The notes: generated by a model from the sequence alone, not told the origin. A DNA stretch of 14,221 nt from Pyramidobacter sp. (GCA_016286835.1 JAEEUD010000012.1:1-14221); one strand, 5' to 3'. Shown: positions 6,307 through 13,538, counted from the first letter of the stretch. Numbers and translations are program-made.

Positions 6307-8121
6307 TTACGCAAGGGTAGTCTGATCGTTGAGGATCTCCATAAACTCTTCGCCGGTGATGGTTTCGCGTTCGTAGAGGCGCTTGGCCAGCTCGTCGAGC
6401 TTGCGGCGGTTGTCGGAGAGGATCTGACGCGCCTTTTCGTGCTGCGTTCTCACCAGATCGACGACCTTTTTATCGATGGTCGCCTGAGTCTCGGGAGCAC
6501 AAGCCAGCGAGGCATCGCCGCCCAGGTATTGGTTTGTGACCGTTTCCAGCGCCACCATGCCGAAATCATCGCTCATGCCGTAGCGCGTGATCATGGCACG
6601 GGCGAGGCGCGTGGCCTGTTCAATATCGTTGCTCGCGCCCGTCGTCACAGAGCCAAAGACGACTTCTTCGGCCGCGCGGCCGCCGGTGAGCGTGGCGATC
6701 TTGTTTTCCAGCTCTTCCTGGCTCATCAGGTAGTGGTTGCCCTCCTCCACCTGCATGGTGTAGCCGAGCGCGCCCGATGTGCGGGGAATGATCGTGATCT
6801 TCTGCACGGGAGCGGACTGGCTCTGTCTGGCAGCGACAAGCGCGTGGCCGATCTCGTGATAGGCGACGATCATCTTTTCCTTGTCGGTGAGGATGGCGTT
6901 CTTTTTCTGGTAGCCGGCAATGACGACTTCGATGCTCTCTTCAAAGTCGGTCTGAGTGGCCTGGGGACGGTCATCGCGCACGGCACGCAGAGCGGCTTCG
7001 TTGACGATGTTGGCAAGTTCCGCGCCGGAAGCGCCGCTGGCCATGCGGGCGATCTTGTTAAAGTCAATGTCGGGATCGTGTTTGATCTTTTTGGCGTGGA
7101 CCTTGAGGATCTCCTCGCGGCCTTTCAGGTCGGGCAGCTCGACGGGTACGCGGCGGTCAAAGCGGCCGGGGCGGGTCAGTGCGGGGTCGAGCGATTCAGG
7201 ACGGTTGGTGGCGGCAAGAATGATCACGCCGGTGTTGTCCTCAAAGCCGTCCATCTCGGTAAGCAGCTGGTTAAGCGTCTGCTCACGCTCGTCGTTGCCC
7301 ATGACGTTGCCGGATCTCTTCGTGCCGATGGCGTCGATCTCGTCGATGAAGACGATGCAGGGAGCCTTTTCCTTGGCCTGTTTGAACAGGTCGCGCACTT
7401 TCGACGCGCCCATGCCGACGAACATCTCGACGAATTCGGAGCCGGAGATCGAGAAAAATGGCACGTTCGATTCGCCAGCTACGGCTTTGGCCAGCATGGT
7501 TTTGCCGGTTCCGGGCGGGCCGACGAGCAGAATGCCCTTGGGCATCTTCGCGCCGATTTCCTTATAGCGGCCGGGATTGTGCAGGTATTCGACGATCTCA
7601 GCCAGATTTTCCTTGGCTTCGTCCTCGCCGGCCACGTCGGCGAACTTGATGCCCTCGGTGGATTTAACGTAGATTCTGGCCTTGCTTTTGCCGAACATCA
7701 TCGAGTCCGGCCCGCCAAGCCCACCCAATCTTTTCTGCATGAAGTGCCAGATCAGGGCAAAGAATCCCAGCGGCATCACCCACGACATCAGCGCGCTCAC
7801 CAGCGGCGAGGCCTCTTCGATGATCTCGCTGGAAAATTTGGCGCCGGACTTGTAAAGGCGCTCCGTGCGCGCCGGATCGTCCATCAGGCCGGTGCGGAAC
7901 ATCTTCTTGTCCTTGTCGGTGAAGACGATCTGATTGTCGCGCACTTGCACGGCGGCGATCTTCTTCTCTTCGGTCATCGTGATGAACGTGCCGTAATCGA
8001 CCTCGGTAATTTGCGCGCGCTGGTACCACGGTTTGGCAAGCAGGTTGAACAGCGTCAGGATCATCATCGCGATCGCCCAGTAATAGATCAGCGGCTTACT
8101 GGGCTTTTTCAGTTCATCCAT
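6307..8121 (-). CDS. ftsH: ATP-dependent zinc metalloprotease FtsH
   Basis: A membrane-anchored AAA+ protease that unfolds and degrades misassembled membrane proteins and some soluble regulators. The 604-residue protein has a first membrane helix near 12-30, an external domain, and a second helix near 108-127. The AAA+ module carries Walker A GPPGTGKT (201-208), pore loop FVGMG (234-238), Walker B CIVFIDE (255-261) and the second region of homology with arginine fingers (NRPESLDPALTRPGRFDR, 306-323). The zinc protease site is HEIGH (422-426), with the third ligand in ASNDIEQAT (D499). ATG at 8121 has a strong AAAGGAGGT site (8132-8140). It is short for the family and has HEIGH instead of the usual HEAGH, plus an AGYQKKNAI segment near 402; from memory these features resemble a subtype common in gut Firmicutes. 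It is a single-gene unit with its own promoter and terminator. Essentiality and whether a second ftsH exists cannot be judged here. Confidence 0.95.
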   Translation of the reverse strand: MDELKKPSKPLIYYWAIAMMILTLFNLLAKPWYQRAQITEVDYGTFITMTEEKKIAAVQVRDNQIVFTDKDKKMFRTGLMDDPARTERLYKSGAKFSSEIIEEASPLVSALMSWVMPLGFFALIWHFMQKRLGGLGGPDSMMFGKSKARIYVKSTEGIKFADVAGEDEAKENLAEIVEYLHNPGRYKEIGAKMPKGILLVGPPGTGKTMLAKAVAGESNVPFFSISGSEFVEMFVGMGASKVRDLFKQAKEKAPCIVFIDEIDAIGTKRSGNVMGNDEREQTLNQLLTEMDGFEDNTGVIILAATNRPESLDPALTRPGRFDRRVPVELPDLKGREEILKVHAKKIKHDPDIDFNKIARMASGASGAELANIVNEAALRAVRDDRPQATQTDFEESIEVVIAGYQKKNAILTDKEKMIVAYHEIGHALVAARQSQSAPVQKITIIPRTSGALGYTMQVEEGNHYLMSQEELENKIATLTGGRAAEEVVFGSVTTGASNDIEQATRLARAMITRYGMSDDFGMVALETVTNQYLGGDASLACAPETQATIDKKVVDLVRTQHEKARQILSDNRRKLDELAKRLYERETITGEEFMEILNDQTTLA

Positions 8122-8131
8122 GTGAATTGTT

Positions 8132-8140
8132 ACCTCCTTT
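8132..8140 (-). promoter_or_regulatory. Strong Shine-Dalgarno site of ftsH
   Basis: AAAGGAGGT on the minus strand, close to a full match to the 16S tail, 10 bases upstream of the ATG. This suggests efficient translation. Confidence 0.85.
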
Positions 8141-8172
8141 GTGTTCTCGTCTCAGAACGATTCTGGTTGGTT

Positions 8173-8178
8173 ATTATA
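8173..8178 (-). promoter_or_regulatory. Candidate -10 box for ftsH
   Basis: A perfect TATAAT on the minus strand, 51 bases upstream of the ftsH ATG, with no clear -35 box. The predicted leader (about 45 bases) contains a small inverted repeat CAGAA-CGA-TTCTG (8157-8169 region); whether it matters is unknown. Confidence 0.45.
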
Positions 8179-8234
8179 CATCAGTCCAGGGAAAAGCACC
8201 TTGTAGAAATCACCGATTGTTCAGCGCATAATAA

Positions 8235-8261
8235 TTCCCTTCGCATCCGGTGCGAAGGGGG
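8235..8261 (-). terminator. Stem-loop after the gtrA-like gene (weak terminator)
   Basis: A 9-bp GC-rich perfect stem (8237-8245 with 8251-8259) extended by two G-U pairs, loop of five, just past the GtrA stop. The downstream minus-strand sequence AATTATTATG is only partly T-rich, so termination may be inefficient. Confidence 0.5.
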
Positions 8262-8265
8262 AAAG

Positions 8266-8700
8266 CTATTTTTTGAAGATCCACAGCTTGCTGAAAATGT
8301 AATTCAGTACGGTAACGAGCACGTTGAGCGCCAGCTTCACCCACATGTCGGGCAGGCCCATCTTGTCGGCGAAGAGCCACATCAGCGCCACGTCGAGCGC
8401 GCCAGAAAACACGCGCGCGGCGACAAACGCCGACAGCTCGGTGAAAAACGCGCGAACAGTATTAGTGCGGCTGTGAAACACCCAGATCTTGTTCGTGACG
8501 AACGCAAACAGCACGGCCAGCGCCCACGCCCAGAACGTGGCCACGGCCACGCTCATGCCCAAGGCCCGCGTGAACGCCCAGTAGGAGACATAATTGACGA
8601 TGGTCGTCAGCACTCCGAAAAAGAGATAGCTGATGATCTCATACAGCCTGTCCCGCTCGATCGGCAGCCTGGCTAACAGTCTATCCCACAACGCTTTCAT
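8266..8700 (-). CDS. GtrA-family membrane protein
   Basis: A 144-residue protein with four predicted membrane helices (about 22-44, 51-71, 86-111 and 119-137), the layout of the GtrA family. GtrA proteins are proposed to flip or position polyprenyl-phosphate-linked sugars for transfer to surface polymers. Two family marks are visible: NKIWVF after helix 2 (70-75), and NYIFSKLWIF at the C-terminus (133-142). Helix charge pattern and short tails are typical. Two in-frame ATGs compete: 8700, preceded by AGAGG at 4 bases, and 8718, where GGAG nearly touches the codon; the former is preferred. It follows threonine synthase by 51 bases with no terminator between, so the two are probably cotranscribed although their roles look unrelated. 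No partner glycosyltransferase is in the window. Family call is good; substrate unknown. Confidence 0.85.
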   Translation of the reverse strand: MKALWDRLLARLPIERDRLYEIISYLFFGVLTTIVNYVSYWAFTRALGMSVAVATFWAWALAVLFAFVTNKIWVFHSRTNTVRAFFTELSAFVAARVFSGALDVALMWLFADKMGLPDMWVKLALNVLVTVLNYIFSKLWIFKK

Positions 8701-8751
8701 GCGCCTCTTCTCTCTCATTCTCCGTCTTTAATCACTCTGCACGCCTGCACA

Positions 8752-9942
8752 TTATTTAAGCAGCTCTGCCAGATCTCCGATCGCGCAGTCGCGCCATTCC
8801 AGCTTGTGCGCGGCAAAGGCCGTGGTGTATTTGAGGCCGCCGCCGGTGGTGACGAGCACGGCGCTCTCCCCTTCCTTCACGATCCCGCTTGCGCGTGCCG
8901 CGCGCAGCGCGCCAAGCGGCACGCACGACGCCGGCTGGGCGAACAGGCCCGCGTGCGCCATGTCGGCCTGTGCACGCACGATCTCGCCCTCAGGCACGGA
9001 AACGGCCGTGCCGTTCAGTCGGCGCAGTTCGGCGACGACGCGGTTGCCGCTGGGAGGGAAGGGATTGTCGATGGCGTGGGCGATTGTCTCCGCATCGGGA
9101 GCGCGGCGGATCTGCGTCCAGCCGTTTTCAAAGGCCGTGACGATCGGCGAGTTGTTTTTCGCCTGCGCGCAGATGAAGCGCGGCAGTTTCGCGATCAGTC
9201 CCGCGCGCAGCAGGTCCTCAAAACCGTTGATGATACCGCGGATGTTGCCGCCTGCGCTCGTCGGCACGATCACCCAGTCAGGCACGTCAAAACCACGCTC
9301 CTCGGCGATCTCAAACGCGATCGTGCGTGAACCGGCAGCGCGGAACGGCACATCAGAGTTCATGTAATAGATGCCGCGCTCGGCGCCCAAGCGCAGACTC
9401 TCCTTATACAGTTCGTCGTACGGTCCGGCCACGCGAAGCAGATGCGCGCCGTAGATGGCGATCGGGGCCAGTTTTTCGTCGGCCACGTTGCCCTTGACGA
9501 GGATAAACGCCTCCATGCCGGCCGCCGCCGCATAAGCCGCTACCGAAGCAGCCATGTTGCCCGATGACACCGTGCCCACCTTTGTGTAGCCCAGAGCGCG
9601 GGCGTGAGCGATACAGGCCGCCGTCCCGCGGTCCTTGAACGACCAAGTGGGATTGGCACTTTCGTTTTTGAACTGCACGCCGGAAAGGCCAAGCTCTTTC
9701 GCGAAGCGTTCCACGCTCACCAGCGGCGTTCCGCCTTCGCCAAGCGAGACCCAATCGTCTTCGGCAAACGGGAAAAACGCCGCGAATCGCTTCGACTGCA
9801 CACGAGAAGACGTGTCGATCCCCGCTCCGTCATATTTCAGATCGAGCGGTTCACCGCAGTCGCAGCGGAAACGCGCCTCGCACGCGTCATATTCGGCGCC
9901 GCATGATTTGCAGAACAAAAGTGCCTTTTTCAATGAACACAC
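8752..9942 (-). CDS. thrC: Threonine synthase
   Basis: A PLP enzyme converting O-phosphohomoserine to threonine and phosphate, the last step of threonine synthesis. The N-terminus is a zinc-ribbon-like segment with cysteines CKSC (11-14) and CDC (27-29), as in short archaeal-type threonine synthases. The PLP lysine is in NPTWSFKDRG (K103). The SSGNMAASVAAYAAAAG segment (about 126-142) and TSAGGNIRGI (about 219-228) match the substrate- and phosphate-binding loops of fold type II PLP enzymes. There is no ATG near the N-terminus: GTG at 9942 or TTG at 9933 are the candidates. GGGG at 9942-9945 would suit the TTG (8 bases), while GTG gives the longest frame; they differ by three residues. It is divergent from the LEA-like gene and heads a unit with the GtrA gene. 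Other threonine synthase-like lyases share the fold, but the zinc ribbon plus SFKDRG makes ThrC the best call. Confidence 0.9.
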   Translation of the reverse strand: MCSLKKALLFCKSCGAEYDACEARFRCDCGEPLDLKYDGAGIDTSSRVQSKRFAAFFPFAEDDWVSLGEGGTPLVSVERFAKELGLSGVQFKNESANPTWSFKDRGTAACIAHARALGYTKVGTVSSGNMAASVAAYAAAAGMEAFILVKGNVADEKLAPIAIYGAHLLRVAGPYDELYKESLRLGAERGIYYMNSDVPFRAAGSRTIAFEIAEERGFDVPDWVIVPTSAGGNIRGIINGFEDLLRAGLIAKLPRFICAQAKNNSPIVTAFENGWTQIRRAPDAETIAHAIDNPFPPSGNRVVAELRRLNGTAVSVPEGEIVRAQADMAHAGLFAQPASCVPLGALRAARASGIVKEGESAVLVTTGGGLKYTTAFAAHKLEWRDCAIGDLAELLK

Positions 9943-9965
9943 CCCGTCTCAAAGAATTTATGGAC

Positions 9966-9974
9966 ATCTTAACA
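9966..9974 (-). promoter_or_regulatory. Extended -10 promoter for thrC-gtrA
   Basis: The minus strand reads TG-T-TAAGAT (9974-9966), an extended -10 element. The start would be near 9959, leaving a leader of about 17-26 bases. The upstream side is A/T-rich but has no -35 box. An inverted repeat AAACGC/GCGTTT (9992-9997 with 10007-10012) lies just upstream, between the two divergent promoters. Confidence 0.45.
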
Positions 9975-10017
9975 CAAAAATCGTCACGAAAAAACGCCTT
10001 TTTATCGCGTTTCCCAG

Positions 10018-10046
10018 TTGATTTTTCGCGGATTTCAAGTTTTAAT
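10018..10046 (+). promoter_or_regulatory. Promoter of the LEA-like repeat protein gene
   Basis: TTGATT (10018-10023), a 17-base spacer, and TTTAAT (10041-10046, five of six matches). Transcription would start near 10053, giving an 87-base leader, longer than those of its neighbours. The leader holds a GC-rich patch (10090-10106) but I see no known riboswitch. Confidence 0.55.
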
Positions 10047-10125
10047 ATAGGTGCGCATCGAAATCATCATGCGAGACTAACAGAACAGTCCGCGCCCCGC
10101 GCGCGGATAACGATTTATATGCATC

Positions 10126-10131
10126 AGGAGG
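10126..10131 (+). promoter_or_regulatory. Shine-Dalgarno site deciding the start of the repeat protein
   Basis: AGGAGG, a full consensus core, lies 8 bases before ATG 10140 and 14 before the second in-frame ATG at 10146. It rules out the much earlier in-frame ATG at 9903, which lies inside thrC. Confidence 0.85.
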
Positions 10132-10139
10132 AACACACA

Positions 10140-11396
10140 ATGTCAATGAACACAGAAGAAAAACGCGAAGAAAACCTTCGTGTCGAAACGACCGAAACGG
10201 AAGACAACGCCCCCAGAGGCCTGAAAGCTCTGGCCCCTGACGATCTCCAAGAGGAACTGGCGACGATCGCAGGCGGCGTCAAACGCGCGGCGGCAAAGCT
10301 GACCGGCCGTACTGCGCCCGTCCTTGAAGGCGAACCTGTTCCCGTCGACGTTGCAGCGAAAAAGCCGTTCTGGAAGACCTTCGCCATGGTCGCCGGGCTT
10401 CTCGGCAGTGCCGTCGGCGACGCGTTCAAGGGCAACGGCAAAGCGCTCACGGTCAAAAAGGAGCCGCGCCGGCCGATCTTTGCAGAAGAGCCCGACGAAC
10501 CCGAAGAGACAATTGCCGCCTCAGCCGCGCCTTCCGAAAAGAAGCTCGCAAAATCCGTCCAGCGCGCCAAAGAGTCGATCAACGCCGGTGTCGCCCGCGT
10601 GATGTCCGAAGAACACCGCGAGACCGGCCGCGCCGTCGCGAAGGCTATCGGCGGCGGCTTCGGCGAAGCGTTCAAGGGTGTCGCGCAGGGTGCGAGCGCC
10701 ATTCGCGGCGCGATCGTGAAGAAGTTCCCGAAGGCGGCCCCCGTCTTCACCGCCGCGGGTTCGGCCGCGAGCAAAGCCGGCGGACTGGCCGGCAACGCCC
10801 TGAAGGCGACCGGCCGCGGTCTGAAAGCCGCCGGTTCCGTTGCCGGCGAAAAGCTCCGCGATATCAAGGACTCCGGCACGTTCCAGAACGCCGGCAAAAA
10901 GATCGGACAGTCGGCCACGAACGCTTTCCACAGTCTCGCAGAAGGCACGAAGAACGCCGGTTCGAAACTCGGTCAGGCTGCCCGCAGCGCCGGCGAAAAC
11001 ATGAAAAAGGGCGCGCAGAACGCCGGCACGAAGTTCGCCGAGATGAAGGAAAAGGCCGGCGAAAAGCTCGCCGAGCACCGTGCCGCAAGCGCCGAAAAGT
11101 CGACCGCACCTTCGCCTCTGGCCGAAAAGTTCAAAGGCGTCGCCGCCAAAACGAAGGAACGCTTTGAAACAGCCAGAAACGCCGCCTCGGAGAAGGCCCA
11201 CGACCTCGCCCAGAGCGCCCGCGAGAAGCTTGACACCCTCAAGAGCGAACAAGCCTCTTCGGGCGAGCACGAAAACGCCGCGGCCGAAAAGCTGAAAGAC
11301 TTCGCCGGAAATTTCCAGGCCAAAGCCAAAGGCATCGTCGGCAAAGCCCGCGAGAAGATGGAACACTTCATCACCGACGACACTGACACGAAATAA
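10140..11396 (+). CDS. LEA-like Ala/Lys/Glu/Gly-rich repeat protein, function unknown
   Basis: I do not recognise a named family. The 418-residue protein has no cysteine, no tyrosine and one tryptophan (W78), and no signal peptide. Residues 1-70 are acidic and low-complexity. Residues 76-98 and 163-200 are hydrophobic, glycine-rich and share a G-[DE]-AFKG motif (93-98 and 175-180), possibly amphipathic or membrane-touching. Residues 211-246 have Gly/Ala-rich seven-residue spacing. Residues 248-313 form six gapless 11-residue repeats with Ala at position 4, mostly Gly at 5, and a hydrophobic residue at 8. Residues 327-370 hold four more 11-mers with an E-[KR]-hydrophobic signature. Such 11-mers (for example KEKAGEKLAEH) resemble group 3 LEA desiccation proteins and other amphipathic-helix proteins. 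Start is fixed by AGGAGG. It is a monocistronic gene, divergent from thrC, with a strong terminator. It could be a stress protectant, a nucleoid-associated or a membrane-surface protein; none is shown. Confidence 0.8.
   Translation: MSMNTEEKREENLRVETTETEDNAPRGLKALAPDDLQEELATIAGGVKRAAAKLTGRTAPVLEGEPVPVDVAAKKPFWKTFAMVAGLLGSAVGDAFKGNGKALTVKKEPRRPIFAEEPDEPEETIAASAAPSEKKLAKSVQRAKESINAGVARVMSEEHRETGRAVAKAIGGGFGEAFKGVAQGASAIRGAIVKKFPKAAPVFTAAGSAASKAGGLAGNALKATGRGLKAAGSVAGEKLRDIKDSGTFQNAGKKIGQSATNAFHSLAEGTKNAGSKLGQAARSAGENMKKGAQNAGTKFAEMKEKAGEKLAEHRAASAEKSTAPSPLAEKFKGVAAKTKERFETARNAASEKAHDLAQSAREKLDTLKSEQASSGEHENAAAEKLKDFAGNFQAKAKGIVGKAREKMEHFITDDTDTK
10881..11078 (+). repeat. Six gapless 11-residue coding repeats (LEA-like)
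   Basis: Codes residues 248-313 of the repeat protein. The units start FQNAG, ATNAF, TKNAG, ARSAG, AQNAG and KEKAG; the hydrophobic residue at position 8 is I, L, L, M, F, L in turn. The DNA is only loosely repeated, so this is an old protein-level repeat, not a recent tandem duplication. Confidence 0.75.
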
Positions 11397-11407
11397 CATC
11401 ATGTGAT

Positions 11408-11454
11408 AAACGAGCCGGAAAGGACGGAACGATCTCCGCCTTTCCGGCTCGTTT
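11408..11454 (+). terminator. Terminator of the LEA-like repeat protein gene
   Basis: A 16-bp perfect stem (11408-11423 with 11439-11454), with an inner CGG/CCG pairing, 11 bases past the stop codon. The T-tract is short (GTTTGATCTTT), but the stem is very stable. The left arm ends in AAA, so it might also act on the other strand. Confidence 0.85.
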
Positions 11455-11476
11455 GATCTTTGACGTGCATCCAGAA

Positions 11477-11512
11477 AAAGCCGTCCCGCTCCAAAATAAG
11501 CGGGACGGCTTT
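11477..11512 (-). terminator. Terminator of the TRAP transporter unit
   Basis: A 14-bp perfect stem (11477-11490 with 11499-11512) and an eight-base loop, 25 bases past the permease stop. On the minus strand the 3' arm ends in a run of five T (complement of 11475-11479). It lies next to the opposing terminator of the repeat-protein gene, so the two converging units have separate terminators. Confidence 0.9.
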
Positions 11513-11537
11513 CTGTATTGCAGATTGTTGGGGAAGA

Positions 11538-13538
11538 TCAGGCTTTGTTCGCGCGCGTTCTGGTAAGCACCCAGAGCACGACCAGCACGGCCAGGCCGAA
11601 AACGTCGGTCATCGTGCCGGGATACAGCAGGGAGAGCGCGCCGGCAAAGGCAAGGATGCGCTCGTACCAGTGCAGCGGCGCCATGAAGTAGTTTTCCGTT
11701 CCGGCCGAGAGCAGGAACACGCCGACAACCGCCGAGACCATCGCCTGGATCGTAACCACCCAGTTGCTGGCGTTCGTCAGCAGGATCTCGGGAGCCAGCA
11801 CAAAGATGAACGGAACGAGGAAGCCCGGCAGCGCCAGCTTCACGCCCGCAAACGCCGTCTTGTTGGGATCGGCGCCGGCCAGACCGGCAGCCGTGTAGGC
11901 GCCCACGCAGACAGGCGGCGTCACCGACGAGAGCACGGCGTAGAAGAACACGAACATGTGCGAATCCAGCGGCTGCACGCCCAGCTTGATCAGGGCGGGT
12001 GCAGCCACGGCGCTGGCCATGACGTAGCTGGCCGTCGTCGGCATACCCATGCCAAGCAGTGTGGCGATCAGCAGCGTGACGATCATCGTGGCGATCAGGT
12101 GCACCTGCGTCAGTCCGAGCGTGAGCGAGAACTTCGTCGCGAACAGATCGACAAACGCCTTCGATCCCTGCTCCGTCAGAGCCAGAACGGCATCTCCGAC
12201 GCGCAGCGCGACGCCTGTAGCGCCCATCATGCCGATGACGTTGCCGACGATGATGCAGGCCATGGCGACGGAAAGAGCGCCGAGCGAACCGTCCTTGAGC
12301 GTGTTCAGGAACGTCTTCAGGTCAAGACGGTCTTCCTTCTTCACGAAGCTGAGCACAACGCAGCAGGCGATGCCCCAGCAGCCGGAATAGAGCGCGTTGT
12401 AGCCGCGCACGAGGAAGTAGATGATGACCAGCAGAGGGATCGCCTTGTAACCGCTCTTGAGGAGCACGCTGCCGATGCGGGGCAGCTTGTCCTTGTCAAG
12501 GCCGCGCAGCCCCAGTCGCGAGGCTTCGAGGCTGAGCGAGCACCAGATGCCCCAGAAATACAGCAGCGCGGGAACGATCGCGCAGACAAGCACCTTCGTG
12601 TAAGGCACGTTCAGAGCGTCGGCGATGATGAAAGCCGCCGCGCCCATGACCGGGGGCATGATCTGGCCGCCCGTGGAGGCTGCAGCTTCGACCGCGCCGG
12701 CAAAGTGCGGCTCGTAGCCGATGCTCTTCATCAGCGGGATCGTGAATGCGCCGGTCGTCGCCACGTTCGCTGACGTGCTGCCGGAGATCGTGCCCATGAG
12801 GGCGCTGGAAAGCACCGAGATCTTGGCGGGACCGCCCTTGCGGTGACCGGTGAGGGCCATCGAGAAGTCGTTGAAGAAGTCGGACGTCTTGGTGCTGGTC
12901 AGGAACGCGCCGAACAGCACGAACAGGTAGATGTACGTGGCCGAAACGCCAGTGACCATGCCGAACAGGCCGTCGGTGGTCAGGTAGAGCTCTTCGATGA
13001 TGCGGGTCACGGAAAGCCCGAAGTGGCGGATCGGTCCGGGCATCGAGCGGCCGTAGTAGCCGAAGAGCAGGAACAGGAAGCAGAACGCCGGCAGGGCAAA
13101 GCCCAGCACGCGGCGTCCGGCGATGAACACCAGCGTGACGAACAGCGCGCCGAGGTACACTTCGTAGTCGTAGAACTCGCCGGCACGGTTCGCCAGGTCC
13201 TCGTACATGAAGAACACGTAAAGCGAGCAAGCGCCCGCAAGGACCGCGAAGAGGATGTCATACCATGTAGCGTGGTCGCGCGGCGAGCTTTTCAGCGCCG
13301 GGTAGAGCAAAAAGATCATGGGAAGGATGAACGCGACGTGGAAACTGCGCTGCTGCATCGTCGGCAGCACGCCGAAAAACGCCGTGTAGAGCTGGAAAAT
13401 GGCCAGGCCGATCGCCAGAACGGTGATCACCATGCCCATCTTGCCCGTCAGCACGCGGCGCTTTCCGGGCTTTTTCTGGAGCTTTTGCGCTTCAACGTTG
13501 GCGTCGGCAACGCTCTGCGCAGAAATCTGTTCAGCCAT
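11538..13538 (-). CDS. TRAP transporter fused permease (4TM/12TM, TAXI type)
   Basis: The membrane part of a tripartite ATP-independent periplasmic transporter, in which the small (DctQ-like) and large (DctM-like) subunits are fused. The 666-residue protein has a basic N-terminus (residues 20-34), about four hydrophobic segments between 36 and 160, then a long hydrophobic domain. Two DctM signature loops are visible, GQIMPPVMGAAAF (291-303) and LGMGMPTTASYVM (495-507), at the expected half-domain spacing, plus the SGSTSANVATTGAFT segment (252-266). It would drive secondary uptake of a substrate delivered by the receptor coded just upstream. The ATG at 13538 has AAGGAGG (13551-13557) 12 bases upstream, a somewhat long spacing. 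A terminator lies between the receptor gene and this gene, so it may be made at lower level. TAXI systems are linked to glutamate and other dicarboxylate-type or unknown substrates; the substrate here is not readable. Confidence 0.93.
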   Translation of the reverse strand: MAEQISAQSVADANVEAQKLQKKPGKRRVLTGKMGMVITVLAIGLAIFQLYTAFFGVLPTMQQRSFHVAFILPMIFLLYPALKSSPRDHATWYDILFAVLAGACSLYVFFMYEDLANRAGEFYDYEVYLGALFVTLVFIAGRRVLGFALPAFCFLFLLFGYYGRSMPGPIRHFGLSVTRIIEELYLTTDGLFGMVTGVSATYIYLFVLFGAFLTSTKTSDFFNDFSMALTGHRKGGPAKISVLSSALMGTISGSTSANVATTGAFTIPLMKSIGYEPHFAGAVEAAASTGGQIMPPVMGAAAFIIADALNVPYTKVLVCAIVPALLYFWGIWCSLSLEASRLGLRGLDKDKLPRIGSVLLKSGYKAIPLLVIIYFLVRGYNALYSGCWGIACCVVLSFVKKEDRLDLKTFLNTLKDGSLGALSVAMACIIVGNVIGMMGATGVALRVGDAVLALTEQGSKAFVDLFATKFSLTLGLTQVHLIATMIVTLLIATLLGMGMPTTASYVMASAVAAPALIKLGVQPLDSHMFVFFYAVLSSVTPPVCVGAYTAAGLAGADPNKTAFAGVKLALPGFLVPFIFVLAPEILLTNASNWVVTIQAMVSAVVGVFLLSAGTENYFMAPLHWYERILAFAGALSLLYPGTMTDVFGLAVLVVLWVLTRTRANKA

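Noticed and set aside
6304..8676. A 790-codon open frame on the plus strand across ftsH and the GtrA gene
   Set aside because: It lies opposite two well-supported genes, has a low-complexity His/Arg/Gly-rich composition typical of antisense frames in GC-rich DNA, and has no ribosome site or recognisable domain.
10053..10125. Possible riboswitch or thermosensor in the long leader of the repeat protein gene
   Set aside because: Only a short GC-rich patch is visible and no stable conserved fold could be drawn by eye; there is not enough support to call it.
10521..11402. A 293-codon minus-strand frame opposite the LEA-like gene
   Set aside because: It has a Phe/Gly/Leu/Arg-rich composition mirroring Lys/Ala/Glu codons, and the plus strand has a full Shine-Dalgarno site, a promoter and a terminator.
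11460..12773. A 437-codon plus-strand frame opposite the TRAP permease
   Set aside because: Highly charged His/Arg/Asp/Gln composition, again the mirror of a membrane protein; it has no start signal and begins within a terminator region.
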